From: Aquila chrysaetos chrysaetos
Lineage: Eukaryota; Chordata; Aves; Accipitriformes; Accipitridae
Assembly (NCBI RefSeq): GCF_900496995.4
Contig: NC_044019.1
Location: forward strand, 8,529,501 to 8,593,500
Direction: 5' to 3'
Length of the DNA stretch: 64,000 nucleotides
Shown here piece after piece: positions 35,195 to 47,700 of the stretch (positions within the stretch are counted from its first letter, which is position 1; each line of letters starts with the position of its first letter). Both the position numbers and the translations under genes were made by a program. A model generated the notes under the pieces. The model ran no database searches. It was not told where the DNA came from and saw nothing but the letters and a program-made list of their open reading frames with translations.

Positions 35195-38100
35195 CTGAGG
35201 ACAATAATTTAAAAAATGGGAGCAACACACCATGATTGTGAACTTGCACCTACTCTTCTCAGGTTTCTGCTGTTTACAGTAAGAATCCTTTTTTAGGAAG
35301 TCAATGTGATGGTGTTCCTTTACTGTGGAACAAAATGTTTCTCCCGTATGTTCAAAAGCAAGAAGCTGGGTATGTTACATCTTCACTGTGAGATAAGTTC
35401 TGGTAGCACTTGGGAGGAAAAATGATGGCCTACTCAATGACGTGAAAACAGAAATAGACAGTAAAAACTCTTAACTTCATACCTTTACTCTTTTGTGGCC
35501 TACTTCCCTGTTACCCATCAGTGCTACGCAATTAGAAAGACCATATAAACAAGCCTGAGAAGAAATCAGGATCAGGATGTGGATTGAAACTGTTTAGTTT
35601 TGATGGTGTAACATCTATTACCTCACCAAGATGGTCATGCATTTTGTAGATGATAAAGAAGTGGAGTTCAAAGACTGAAACACACTGTCAGTATCTGAAA
35701 TGGGCAAGACATTATTTCTGCAACTAGGAAGTAGTGACAGAGCAGTGTGACACTGGTATCCGTCAACAGAAATACAAATACAACTTGAGACCACAGTATT
35801 AAAAATCCCAGTAGTGCATGGGATGCCATATCCCCAGAGGAAAATGTCTCTACCCACTCTCCACTTTCTAAATACAATTCTTGGACTGCAGAATACTGCA
35901 GGACCTGTCTCCATGCCCGACAGACAGAAACGATGTCTGTCTCTTTATCCTGTCCTGCATTATATTCAAGCCTATGGAAATAGCAGTAATTTAAATTAAC
36001 AGCAGCAGCCACTCCACAGCATCTATAAAATACTTCAGAGATGTAATTTGTAAAAGCTTGCCCTGTGTATAGTGGCAATAAGTTACACGCATGCAGTAAC
36101 TCTTATTTGGTAAGAGCAGAATACCTTTGAGGAATTAAGTGTTTCACACACAACTGTTCCATGGGATTACAGAACTACAATTGTCACAAAATTCATGCTT
36201 AATATGCAAATTTGTTTATACAACAAGTGGCAGGATTGATTTTTTTTTTAATAGGAAAGCTGAACACTGAAGAACTTTAATACACAGCTTAAACACAGTA
36301 GGGTTCTATAAAGGTAATTTTATATGATTTTGTAGAGTTCTTTAGTGGCAAGTTTGCAGCAGAGCTTATATGAACACTATACAAGAAATGCAAACTCATT
36401 CAAAGTCATAGTTTTAAAATGATCCATAATTTGGGAGCTTGACAGAAGGAAGTAGGAAGATATGCTCCAAAGGGAGAGGCAAGTTTGTACCACTGTGTAT
36501 TTTATTCTGTTCGTTAGTCACACTACAAGGACACATGGTACCTCCAAACAACCTGCATTTTGCATTGCTGTTTTTGACAGTGAATTGTAAGTGAACCGAT
36601 TCCTACATTCATGTCAGAACAGGTAGACAGATGCACTGTGAGTTACACTGGAGAAGATGGACATTTGCAATAAGTCTTCATTCACGTGGCAATTTATCCA
36701 GCAGTCTTAAACTAAGTCTTGTAAAGTTTTTCTCTTTTACACAGAAGAGCTTCACCCATGCCAGGCAGAAACTCTTTTGCTCCTTATTTCTGGACAACTT
36801 CTGTGGTCCCAGAATCTTTTTAATTATAAAAAGAATTAATTCACAAACTCCATGAGGTTGTTCACTGGGAATCTGTGATCATAGCTTCCTATTGAGCAGA
36901 AAGTTATCAGTGTCGACTCCAAGAGACAACAATAGCAAAGAAAGAAAACAACTTGAAGAAAGTTTAAGTACAATCAAACCTGAGTATCGGTCAAGTGTAA
37001 AAAGAAAGAGAAGGAAACTGCAATCAGGGAGTTAGAGTGAAATCTTATTCAGCTTCAGATTACAATATGTGCAAAAATATAGCATGGGCAATGGGGGAAT
37101 CATGGGTTGGGAGAAGCTCAGATCTTACAATCAGAGCTGTACCATTTGCAGCATTTCTAAAAACAGTTATGCCTGTTCTCCAAGAACCTCAAGTATTCAT
37201 TAGAGGAAGGTCCAGTGAATGATGTATGAACAAAGTCTAAAAGAATAAAATGCACACTTCTCTGAAAAGTTTTCTTGTGTATATAGGTAAAAAGATCACA
37301 CTGAACTGTTACCTCAGTTAAACAAATTTCTACCTGTCAGCTAAACAATTGTCAACTAACCCAATGAAAATGGAAAGCAAAAAGCCTGTGTTTAAATGCC
37401 TTCAAGTTTGCAAAGACACTGTAACCATTCCAAAACTACTATAAAAAAAAATTAAATCTGTAAGATTACATTAAATGCAACATACTACCTTAAATACGCC
37501 ATTTACCAAAAGCTTCATCTACATCATAAAGCAGCACCATGGAAACAAATCCCATTTTTAATTTTTAATTTTTCTTCTGGTTTCTGGCTTGTGTAAGCAT
37601 GTAGGACTATATTACCTTTCAAACTTCTTCTGAAAACCAAGTCGTCCCCAGGTGGCTCAAGACAACTTCAGGTCCTTGCACAGAGTAGATTTCCATCAAT
37701 GTGTGCTCATGGATGGAAGTGGCAGTCAGCATCAGACGTGATGAAATTGTCTCAGGAACAAAATTTTGTTACCTTCAAAGAGGACTCAGCTAGCCTAAGG
37801 AGTCATCACAAAATTGCCTCCTACCTTTTAAGTCTGCAGATAACTTGCTCTGGTGGAATCTATTTCTCTTTGCTATTCCCCAAGTAAAAAGTTCTTTACT
37901 GGTCTCTTATGACTCAGCTAATTTATCACCACATTAAGTATCAGTCTTGTGTTTAATCATTTCCATTTTCTTGACTGTACTCACAGCATTTTAAGTTGTA
38001 GGAAGCAATCAATTACATCAAAACTACTTTTTAAAAGATTTGGTACATTTTCAGGACTACATAAAGCAAAAGCTTGCATGGTGCCTTTGTCTCACCCCTT

Positions 38101-39600
38101 CTCCAGTCTGTGGCATATATATGTATTTTCTGTCTCATTTCATTCCTGCATTCTCATCTAATTTCTCCAATTAAAGTATTTTAAATGTTTGAATTCTTTA
38201 ATACTGTCATATTTGAAGCTCTGGTTATCTAGTGGAAATACAGCTGCTTGACCTGAAACTGAAGACTCAAAACCTCAATGAATTTACTATTCATGCTGAC
38301 CAGTTTTCCTTCTTTAGGCATTGAAGGGGACAGATTGCTTTGTGGGATACTCAAAAAAAATGGTAGCGTACTGGTATTTCTCTAGGCACATTACCTAAAG
38401 CAGTCATCACATGTTTATTAAGGTAGCAATTAATTTCTTTTCCTGTTTTGAGATCCTGAAGATTCAAGTTATGTTTGAACATGACACAGACTTGACATTA
38501 AAAGGTAGACTTTTTTTTTTTTTAGAGAGACAAAAATCACTTTGGAACACACTTCAGCTACTTCAGGTGTCTGACCCTGTTGCAGGGTTAAAACCTTTTG
38601 ACCCTAACTAACTTCCATTTTTAAAAGCTAGTGAGAAGATTCATGCACCATATTCCTTTCATTACAAGAAGCTTATAGTTTAGAGAAAGGAAATGACAGG
38701 AATAGATATGCAATAAACTACACTTCTCCTGCTTGGTGTACAACTTGTAATCTAACTTTTATTTTAAGGATGCCCAAATAACTTTTGTAAACATAGTATG
38801 AAGATGCCATTTCTGCCTAGTTTTAGTCATAACACAGTTCTCCAGATAGTTTTTTAGATAGCCTTCTTCATTCCTGCAGCCAGCCAATATTCATGGTCTT
38901 TTTTAAACAACATTTCCCAAAGTTTTCTCCATTTCCTTTCCACTGCTACTTTTCAGATCACAGTATAAACCCCAAACCACCCCAACAAAACCCAAGCTCT
39001 CAATCAATAAGCAGCTGTGAATGCTGCTTGCTCATTAGCATCCTCACAGAGATTGGGAAGTGCCACTCACAGGGGAAACAGATTCTGGGCCTCATGATGT
39101 GTCCAGAAGCATGGCAAGAAATGACACAGAGGAACAAGAAACAGATCTTAAAATACTAGATTATTCTTCTGGTAAATCTTCCAGCTAGGTTTTATTCATT
39201 ATCCAAAAAGCTAACCAGGGAACCCAAAATGTGCACTGATACTTTCACATAACACAACTCTCTTGGAAGTCTGGCAACACTCTACAAACATTTATGTTGT
39301 ACCATACCCTCTCAGAAGCATCTTGTTCCTTTAAAGGGAAAGATTACTAGGACTTTCTCATCTCTTAAGTGGCAAGTGCTTTCTGCCTCTACTAATTATA
39401 ATTCTTTCAAGTCTGAAAAAAGCACAGAGAATATTATAAAGTGTAATACTTTACTTTTCTGTATCTGTACTGTTTCACCAGTCTGATAAATTACCTACAA
39501 ATGCATAAAACTTAAGCAACATTGTCCAATGCACTCAGAATGGTCCCAAATTCAATTACAAGTAAACCACATTAAAGACTTACTGTACAGTAAACAAATG
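35195..39600. other. Intergenic DNA downstream of RLF
   Basis: This is AT-rich sequence without a recognisable gene or named repeat. Overlapping minus-strand frames at 35618-36078 are open for 98 and 136 codons but match nothing. A T-rich run lies at 38510-38523. Confidence 0.5.
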
Positions 39601-39615
39601 GGTGAAAAACTGTAA

Positions 39616-39621
39616 TTTATT
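39616..39621 (-). terminator. Candidate polyadenylation signal AATAAA, RLF
   Basis: The hexamer lies on the RLF coding strand about 395 bases past its stop codon. It is the first clear AATAAA downstream and a plausible 3' end. Confidence 0.4.
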
Positions 39622-40012
39622 GAAACTCATAACTCAAAAAATATAAGATGCTGTAGTGTACAATATGTTACACAAAGCACCCTAGGGTGCACATTCAAGT
39701 CAAGTAATAACTCCATCGCCCCCCAAACCCTGGTACCCTAGTACTTGTTCCATATACAATCATGCACATTTACTTTTCAAGAGGAAGCCCCCAGTATTCT
39801 GATGTATTAAATAGCACCAAAATCAGCATAGTCCATTGAAAAAAAATGGGGAGCTAAATTAACTTGGCCAATACTTTTGACAGATATTATACATTCATGG
39901 AATTAAACAGTCTAAACTAACCTAAACAGTGTGTACTGTAACAATTACTGTTCTAATTTGAAGTTCTCCCCATATAGCAGTAGTGGAGGCAATATGCTCT
40001 AAGCAAACCTAC

Positions 40013-43000
40013 TTACGTACTTCCTACACAAAGCTCATCTCCCTTTTTTGTTGGAAATAAGTCTATGAGGGGTGTGGAAAACTTGGATCTTTCAAGAACA
40101 ACTACTGGTCTTAAATAATGAAGCTGTTTTAAGGCAAGGTCTCCACAGTCCGTTAGTGCCTTGTCCAAGATCGCCCTCAAATTTTCTAAAGAAGGGGCAG
40201 ATGACGATTCTGACAACAAGGGCTGGATTTCTGTTAGCTGCCCATGATTATTTTGGGTTATGATTACATTTTTGTCATTTACAAAGTTGTTTACTGGTGT
40301 ATCCCCTTGACCATCTCCCTCTTTTTGCAAGGTTTTATCTACTGACAACTGCTCAGGCGACTCCCATTCTACTACCTCATCAAAATCATCATCGTCGTCG
40401 TCATCTTTTCCCTCACTTTCCTGAATAAATTTTAAAAATGAAGACTCAAATCCCATTGGTTTATATGTCTTTAAATCAAATGGTTTGGACACTGGAAGCT
40501 TCTGAAATTTGTCTTTTGTAGCACAAAGTACATTTCTTTTTGCATTTTGATTAACTGCACTATGTTGACATCCTTCTGGGTCTTTCTCTCTTGGCAACTC
40601 TAGTTGTAAACTGGAGAAATAAGAGCTATTCTCTCTTTCACTATTTTCAGAAAAATCTTCAGTTTTACATGTAACTGTCTCCCTGATGTTATGCTCTTCA
40701 AAACAGGTGTTCTTTGAACTGTGGTTATATTTTAAAGTGCCTGAATACATAAAGGCACTGGCATCAAAACTCGCACTACTTGTTGGATATCTTTTTTGGT
40801 CTTCATTGCTTACATCTTGAGGATCACAGTCAGTATTTGGAACAAGAGGTTTTTCACTTTCTTGCACATAGTCAGGATTAGCTGATTTATCCTCTTTAAC
40901 TTTTACACCTTTTTTATCCAAGTCTAAAGCTGTTTCAGAGCAGGACTGTTTTTCAATCATTATGCCACATTTAACACAAACAACAAGTTTCTGAATCCGT
41001 TGCTCTATATACATATTGGTCATCTGATGTGTGCGCTTATAGTGCCTCACTATACTGCTTTCCAATTTGACAACAGACAAACATCCCTGAACCATGCAAG
41101 GGTACTGGGTCTGGTTAGACTTCTCTTTGCACATTTGTAGGGCTTCCTCTTTTGTTTTGAAATTCATCAAATGCTTTTCTCTACTTCTGCTAATTCTTTT
41201 AGATTTTTCTTTTAACTGCTTCCCATTCTGCTTGCTCATGTCAAAACTGTCTTTCAAGTAACTTTGTTCATTTTTATCTTTACCTTGATTATCTTCCTCC
41301 TCTTTCTGATTTCCAAAAAGACTATCATAATATTCACTATGTCGGAAATACACATGTTGAGAGTAGTGACTGTAATTTGTGAAAATTCGATCACAGCCAT
41401 TAAGGTCACAATGGATTTCAAAATCTTTGTTTAATTTTTCTTCATTGGCATGTTCTTCTATTAGGTGCTGTTTAAGCTTATTAAAGGTATAAAATACAGC
41501 AGGGCACTGGGCTTGGTTACAAGCAAATCTTGCAGATTCAGCTTCAGAAAGCAGTTTTTGATCCTCTAAGTGTTCATTGTGGAAGTCACTACAATGCTTA
41601 GCAAGAGCTTTGGAACATAAAAAACGCTTACCACACTCTTTGTATTTGCATGCAAATATTTTTTTACATTTGACAATTTCCCTTTTTGTTCTTGCTTTGT
41701 CTTTTTCTAAGCAGAGCTGTTCCTTATTATACTGGTGAACAGTTCTATAATGGCGAATCAAACCTTTCTGGTTGGTAAATGCAGAGTTGCAGCTTTTATG
41801 TATACAGTGAAATGGTTTGTGGTACTTATGCAATATATAACATAAGTTTCCTTTAGCAACTGTTCTTTTGCTTCCTCTTCCCTGTCTTGCTTCCAGTTCT
41901 TCTCTATGACTGTCCAGAGAAGCCATGTTAGATGTTTTTCTTGTTACATTATTGTCTGTCTCTTCACTGGACTCCAAATCTGTCTCAGAACTACAGTCTT
42001 CCTTTTTAGGATGACACAGCTGTTCAGAGTGGTCTGAATGTTCAATGAATTCAATGTTGGTTGCACAGACAGGTGTTGGAACAGTGCTATTTTTATGCAT
42101 GTCATCTGTACGTAAACCTACATGATCAATTTTTTCATTAGAACATACCTTGTGAGATACCCTCTCACAGCCAATTTGATGTTTGTTTCTATAGTGAATT
42201 CTAAGGTGTGTTTTTCTTGTAAATGATCTTTGGCAAATATGGCACTTAAATGGTGAGTACCGATGCTGGAACATATTTAACTGAAGAACCATTTCCTTTG
42301 AATAGTTATGCTTTTTAACATAATGCATTAAGAGAGCTTCTCTGGTCACAAACTCACACGTACATCCTTGACATTCACAGAAAAATGGTTTCGCTGCCAG
42401 CTGAGTAAGATACTGGCTAGGTAAATTATCTTGTTGCTCTTGAAGCTGAAATTTTGAGGTAGTTTCATCTACTAACTCAGGGCACTTGGCATCCCTAGAT
42501 GAATAGGATTGTAAAGAGCCCAAAAGAGGCTTGTGTCTTGAAGAATTCTGAATGTTAGAATTTTTTAAGCTTAGATGTTTCAAGCCTAACATTAGTTCCA
42601 GCATGTTATCTTCAATATTTGATTCTTTAGAACTGTCATAAAAAGATGTTTCTGGGGAAGAAGGACAAGTTTCTTCCTTCAGGCCATTGCTTCCTTTAGC
42701 ATCTATAGTACAAGACGAGCTTTCTGGAGAGTCAGCATTTGTATCTGAATTATGACCTAACTCTGTACTAATGTCTGTAGGGGATTTACTGTCCTGAGTG
42801 TCACTCAACAGATCGAGAAAGTCTTTAGTTTTCATCTCCGTATTTTTTTTACCTTTGAAGTTATATGGATGGGCCCTGCGAAGGTTTTTTTGCATACTTC
42901 TGGAATTTTTGTGTGTGGAACAGCAGCCTTCAAAACCACAGGAAAGTTTTTTTTCATCAAAGCAAACTGCCACATTGGAACACTGTTGTTTTACATCTGC

Positions 43001-44758
43001 TGGATGGAAGACTCCTTCCTGGGACATGAGAAAACCTGGAACTGATTGATTGTGAGCCATTGTTTCAATCAGTAGAGGAGACGCCTGGCCTTGGTTTACT
43101 GCAGCATCTGTGCTGTGGTCCCCACAATGAAGGCTGCAATTACTTTCACTGTCTAGATCTTCACTGTCAGAGAGTGCTTCTTCCTTAATCTGTGGAATTT
43201 CCTGAGAGCCTGAAGGATCCAAGTTATCATTCAGACTGGAATTTTCAGATTGTTCAAGCAGCTGAGACTCTGGAAGATAACTACATTTGTCTTTTGAAAC
43301 CGACTCTTCAAGTTTTAGTGTTTGCTTCACTTCCCTATTTGACACTTCAATATTATGCACTGCAAGGTGATTCTGAAATTCAGTTTTTGAATAATAAAAC
43401 TTTTTGCAACCAAAGAAGTTGCAGGTATATGATGCATCTCTGAAGTGCTGTGCCTCGTGATGGTAAAGTTGCCCTAAGTCACTGAAAACAATATTACAGC
43501 CATTTAGCTCACATTTATAACGAAGATCATCATGTGTTTGTTTGTGATTGAGAAGCTCATTAACTGACCCAAATCTAGCATAACAATCCATTGACACACA
43601 CATATACGGTTGAGGTCCACAGTGCACACGTTCATGCTCCCGCAAATGAAAGGATGTCATGAAATGTCGGCGGCAGAAAGCACACTTCTCTCTCCTGTTT
43701 TTCATATCCAAGTAGTGTTTTGCATTCTCATCATTGTTTTGATGTTCAGCTTTCAGATGTACACTTAAGTATTTAAACTGTTTAAATACTCTAGAACAAT
43801 CTGTTCCGGGACATGGATAGATGTCTCTGTCTTGTAGCTGGCAATTTTCCAGTTGGCTAAATGTGACATATTCATGTGTGTCATTTTCAAAGTTTTCGGG
43901 CAGCTGTGGCTGATGTGACTTTTCCTGAAACACTGGGGGCGGGCTGCTGGAAGCTGTTGTCTTTTGTGGTGATCTTTCTTTTTTCAGTATTATCTTCTTT
44001 TTGGGTCTGTGTGTTCTACTAGGTGGCATTTTAACATGTTCCATTACATGTGGTACAAAAAATTCCTTTCTCTTGAACTTTTTTGTACACACTGGACACG
44101 TATAAACACCATCTTCCATATGCATCTTAGAATGATGCAGTATTCTAGCCTCTATACACTCCCTTTTGCAGAGCACACAAAAAAATTTGTACTGAAGCCA
44201 TCTCTGGTATCTTTCTGAAGAACCAATTGGTTTTTTTACTCTTGCTTTTTCTTTAGGGTGGTTCATTGTGTCTTTTCCATCATAATATTTATGTTCTTTT
44301 GTCTCATCATAGTCACTAAAGAAAGTTTCTAACATGTCAGTTTCATTGATTGACATATTACAACTTGCATCGTCCTCGGAATCAGAAGCTACTTTCCCTA
44401 ACAGTTTAAGGCAATGTCGCTTTAAAGTCTTCCAGTCCCAAAATTCAGGATCAAATGGCCAATATGCTTTTAAAGCTAACAGCAGCTCGCAACGGAGTGA
44501 ATTTGGAACCAGTGCATTTTCTTCATCAAATTTTTGATCTGGTTGCATATAGAGCTCTTCCAACACATTAAATCCACTCAGAGTTGGCTCAAGTAAAAAT
44601 TCTGTGAGCTGACAAGCTCTTCTAACTTCAAGGTCTTCTGGTAAAAGGCATGCAATTGTTTTACATACTGATGTCTTCATTTCATCGCTTCCGTTTGATC
44701 TGATCTGAAGGGCTCTCACACATAACAAAACAGACACAGCAAGTCCTGCTTCTTCTGC
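40013..44758 (-). CDS. RLF: RLF terminal coding exon with all zinc fingers
   Basis: The exon has 1,581 codons plus the stop, with acceptor TTTTAAACAG before GCAGAAGAAGCAGG. An alpha-helical start (LLCVRALQIRSNGSDEMK, TIACLLPEDLEVRRACQL) precedes about 15 C2H2 fingers in clusters: FFCVLCKRE and YTCPVCTKKF first, four fingers around CPGTDCSRVFKQFKYLSVH, then FHLREHERVH, CELNGCNIVF and CNFFGCKKFYYSK. A degenerate finger follows at 42869-42940. Later come CHICQRSFTRKTHLRIH, CIHKSCNSAFTNQKG, CKYKECGKRFLC, CNQAQCPAVFYTFNK, CDLNGCDRIFTNY and CMVQGCLSVVKLE. An Asp7 tract and the conserved LENLRAILDKALTDCG segment close the protein. The frame is intact throughout, as expected for a functional gene. 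Confidence 0.98.
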   Translation of the reverse strand, partial: AEEAGLAVSVLLCVRALQIRSNGSDEMKTSVCKTIACLLPEDLEVRRACQLTEFLLEPTLSGFNVLEELYMQPDQKFDEENALVPNSLRCELLLALKAYWPFDPEFWDWKTLKRHCLKLLGKVASDSEDDASCNMSINETDMLETFFSDYDETKEHKYYDGKDTMNHPKEKARVKKPIGSSERYQRWLQYKFFCVLCKRECIEARILHHSKMHMEDGVYTCPVCTKKFKRKEFFVPHVMEHVKMPPSRTHRPKKKIILKKERSPQKTTASSSPPPVFQEKSHQPQLPENFENDTHEYVTFSQLENCQLQDRDIYPCPGTDCSRVFKQFKYLSVHLKAEHQNNDENAKHYLDMKNRREKCAFCRRHFMTSFHLREHERVHCGPQPYMCVSMDCYARFGSVNELLNHKQTHDDLRYKCELNGCNIVFSDLGQLYHHEAQHFRDASYTCNFFGCKKFYYSKTEFQNHLAVHNIEVSNREVKQTLKLEESVSKDKCSYLPESQLLEQSENSSLNDNLDPSGSQEIPQIKEEALSDSEDLDSESNCSLHCGDHSTDAAVNQGQASPLLIETMAHNQSVPGFLMSQEGVFHPADVKQQCSNVAVCFDEKKLSCGFEGCCSTHKNSRSMQKNLRRAHPYNFKGKKNTEMKTKDFLDLLSDTQDSKSPTDISTELGHNSDTNADSPESSSCTIDAKGSNGLKEETCPSSPETSFYDSSKESNIEDNMLELMLGLKHLSLKNSNIQNSSRHKPLLGSLQSYSSRDAKCPELVDETTSKFQLQEQQDNLPSQYLTQLAAKPFFCECQGCTCEFVTREALLMHYVKKHNYSKEMVLQLNMFQHRYSPFKCHICQRSFTRKTHLRIHYRNKHQIGCERVSHKVCSNEKIDHVGLRTDDMHKNSTVPTPVCATNIEFIEHSDHSEQLCHPKKEDCSSETDLESSEETDNNVTRKTSNMASLDSHREELEARQGRGSKRTVAKGNLCYILHKYHKPFHCIHKSCNSAFTNQKGLIRHYRTVHQYNKEQLCLEKDKARTKREIVKCKKIFACKYKECGKRFLCSKALAKHCSDFHNEHLEDQKLLSEAESARFACNQAQCPAVFYTFNKLKQHLIEEHANEEKLNKDFEIHCDLNGCDRIFTNYSHYSQHVYFRHSEYYDSLFGNQKEEEDNQGKDKNEQSYLKDSFDMSKQNGKQLKEKSKRISRSREKHLMNFKTKEEALQMCKEKSNQTQYPCMVQGCLSVVKLESSIVRHYKRTHQMTNMYIEQRIQKLVVCVKCGIMIEKQSCSETALDLDKKGVKVKEDKSANPDYVQESEKPLVPNTDCDPQDVSNEDQKRYPTSSASFDASAFMYSGTLKYNHSSKNTCFEEHNIRETVTCKTEDFSENSERENSSYFSSLQLELPREKDPEGCQHSAVNQNAKRNVLCATKDKFQKLPVSKPFDLKTYKPMGFESSFLKFIQESEGKDDDDDDDFDEVVEWESPEQLSVDKTLQKEGDGQGDTPVNNFVNDKNVIITQNNHGQLTEIQPLLSESSSAPSLENLRAILDKALTDCGDLALKQLHYLRPVVVLERSKFSTPLIDLFPTKKGDELCVGST

Positions 44759-47700
44759 CTGTTTAAAACAAACAAACAAAAACCAAACAAAAAACAGCCA
44801 CAAAACAAATGTTACTTTTCTTTGATAAGCACATTCTCTCTAGAACTGTTCTAGGAAAAAAACCATGCAATGAGAGCATCTGATAGACTACAGCCCATTC
44901 AGAATGTATTCAGGCTTCTGAGTGTTAAGTGCCCGAGTCATTGAGCATACTCTAAAAAGTTGTAGTTTATTTTATGCGAGGAACCTCTTCTACTTTTCAA
45001 GTGAGGGCAGCCACTTCACATTTAGTGCACTCTGCGGAGGAGTCACACAAACTAGTTTAGGCATTAGATATTGCAAAACATCTTTCTAACTCCTCTCTCT
45101 CTTCATTGAGTGACTCTCAATCATAAATAAGTCAGACATCTAAAACAGAATGGTGTAAATCTTCCATATACACTCCTCCGGCAGCATCCACACAGGATAT
45201 TAATTCAGAACATGTGGTACTGTGTAATAAGGAAATTAATGTAAATTCACACCCTGAAACAAAATAACCTTCAACAGCATAAGCAGTACAGTAGCAGAAA
45301 TGATTCCTGATGAAGATAACTGTCATTTCACTTTCAAACATTTTCTGAGGAGTCTATGCAACTTTGAGGTGCTGCTCAATAGTGTCAGGAAGATACCTAC
45401 AAATATTACTCACATGCTGATTTTAAAAAGTAATATATTCCAAATTCTACATGGACAAAATTGAAAGTTACCTTGTTCCAAAAGCATACTTTCCAGCATA
45501 AAGAATCTGAATGCATGAAGTAACTATTTAGTCATTATTAGTAAAGATAAGTAACAGTTAAGATATTTATGAATAGTGCAGAGAGATGACACGTGGCTAA
45601 CGCAACCAAATCCACACCAGCTCAGATGGTAAAAATCCAAAAGAACTAAAAACAAGTTAAAAGAATTAGCGAGCTCTTACACTCACTGTGCACTGCCTAT
45701 TGGAAGTCATGCAATTTGCTAGAGAGCAACAAAAAAGCTATTTCCCCAGGAGAAGAAATTTTAATATGTTTTAGCAGGAAACACAGAAAGAACTGGTACA
45801 CAGCTAACAATGTATTATGCTTTATATATAAAGTGCACATTTGCACATGTTTTAAAAGTAGAAATAGGCCAACTTTAGAGAAACTAGGAGCAAACATTAC
45901 TCTGTGCAATCACTACCGGAATTCATCTTTGCCAAATCAGAGTTCCGGACTCTCCTCTATGATCTGTCAAAAGGACAATCATGTAACCTTTCTGATCTCT
46001 ACTTTGACTCTAAAACAGGGCTCTGATACTTGCTCTTCTCTTATCAAATCACACTTGATAACTCACTTGGTTCACAGGATTAACTCTGGTCAGTGAAAGA
46101 GAGTCCCAGACAAACAAACCTGAAGCTGTAGAGAAATGTAATTGAAAAAAGGAACCTTGTCTGTTTTATCCATAATCCATTTGATGCCTTAACTCTGAAT
46201 TAACTCATATCCATATAAGAATGCAAAAAGATGGGCAAATTTGGGAGGGTACTGTTAATTGAAACATTCATAAAACTGAAGTTCATGTGGCAAATTCTAT
46301 TCTACATGTGCAAAACTATGCTGTTCTTCAGGAAGAGATGTCTGAACTCTTTTGGAAGTAGTGACATTCCTAAGGGAAAATCCCATATCTAATTTAAGGT
46401 CCATGATCCATGTAATACTGTTACTGAAACAGTTAAAATCCTGTTATTATCAGCTAGCTTACTTTTCCTCCATTGAAGCGTGCCTGATTCACTTTCATTC
46501 ATAACTGCCCTCCACAAATCTACTCTCATGTAGTGACAAGACACAGGAAATTTCAGTCTAACCAATTCCAAGAGTCAGAGTAGCCATCAAAGGAAGACAA
46601 AAACATCCTATTGAGCAACTACCCAGATTAAACATAGCTATCCCTTCTGCTCTGCTTAAGAACAGCATGCTATATTTGCCTGCTGGGTAGATGGATCAGT
46701 TAAAGTCTTTCCATTACGCCTCAAACAGAGATTATGAGTTTATAAAAATTGCTGTTAGGCATCTCTTGAACCTTTCTGTAACTTTCTAAAGATAGGCATC
46801 AGAATAGAAGGTAGAATTCCACATGTGACTGTATCACACATTTTGAAGAAAACCCATTTTCTCAGAATACAAAAATACGAGACATTTCAGCCAAGTCACC
46901 ATCTCTTAGAGATGCTGCAGAAGATTTTTGCTGTGCCTCACTTCTAAACAGGCATCAGATTAAAACACAGCTATGCTTTGTTTGCAAAATACTGTCATAG
47001 TGTATTTTCAGAGTAACAAACAAACCATTCCACACTGATTGAAGGTAACTTCAATGTGTCAAGCTGACACAAAACTACAATGGCAGGCATTTTTCAGAGA
47101 TTTTTATTAGTAAGTTATTAGGCACTTAATCAGAAAGTATGAATAATGAAATAAGCTATATTTCATATCAGTTCAGTAGAATTATTAAGTAAATAATAAA
47201 TTCATGTAAACAGTTCTGGCTGCATCCAAGGACTCTGGACTGCAGCTTACTTACTTCAGATTGTATGACTCTTATCAAGAAAAATAAATGCTGTAGTGTC
47301 TTGGCAATGATGCCAAACTGACGACATCTCTCCAAAAAGGAATCTAAAGAAGGATCTATTCTTCTCTGCAGTTTACTCCAGAAAAGTGTCAGTTCCCTGC
47401 AAACAGTTGAAAGCAAAATGTAAGAACATTACAGATATGCAGAATTTGTCCAGTCTACACACTTCAGTTCAGAGTTGATGCCACAACAATTTGTTATTAA
47501 AAACCAGCACACACTTCAATCAGGTCTCCGTCTCTGAGAGATGCTGAAGAGAACTTTTACTTTGCCTTACTCCTAAACAAGCATCACATCAAAACACAGT
47601 ATATCTCCTGTTATCTAATGGGGAAAAACACTGGCAATGGGATTCATCTCACTTAATGCAGGCATCTATAGCTGCACAGACTTCCTTTCTAGACAAGAAC

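Noticed and set aside
35618-36078. Overlapping minus-strand frames of 98 and 136 codons
   Set aside because: Two overlapping frames cannot both be coding. Neither joins in phase to the exon-like segment at 35194, and neither resembles a known family.
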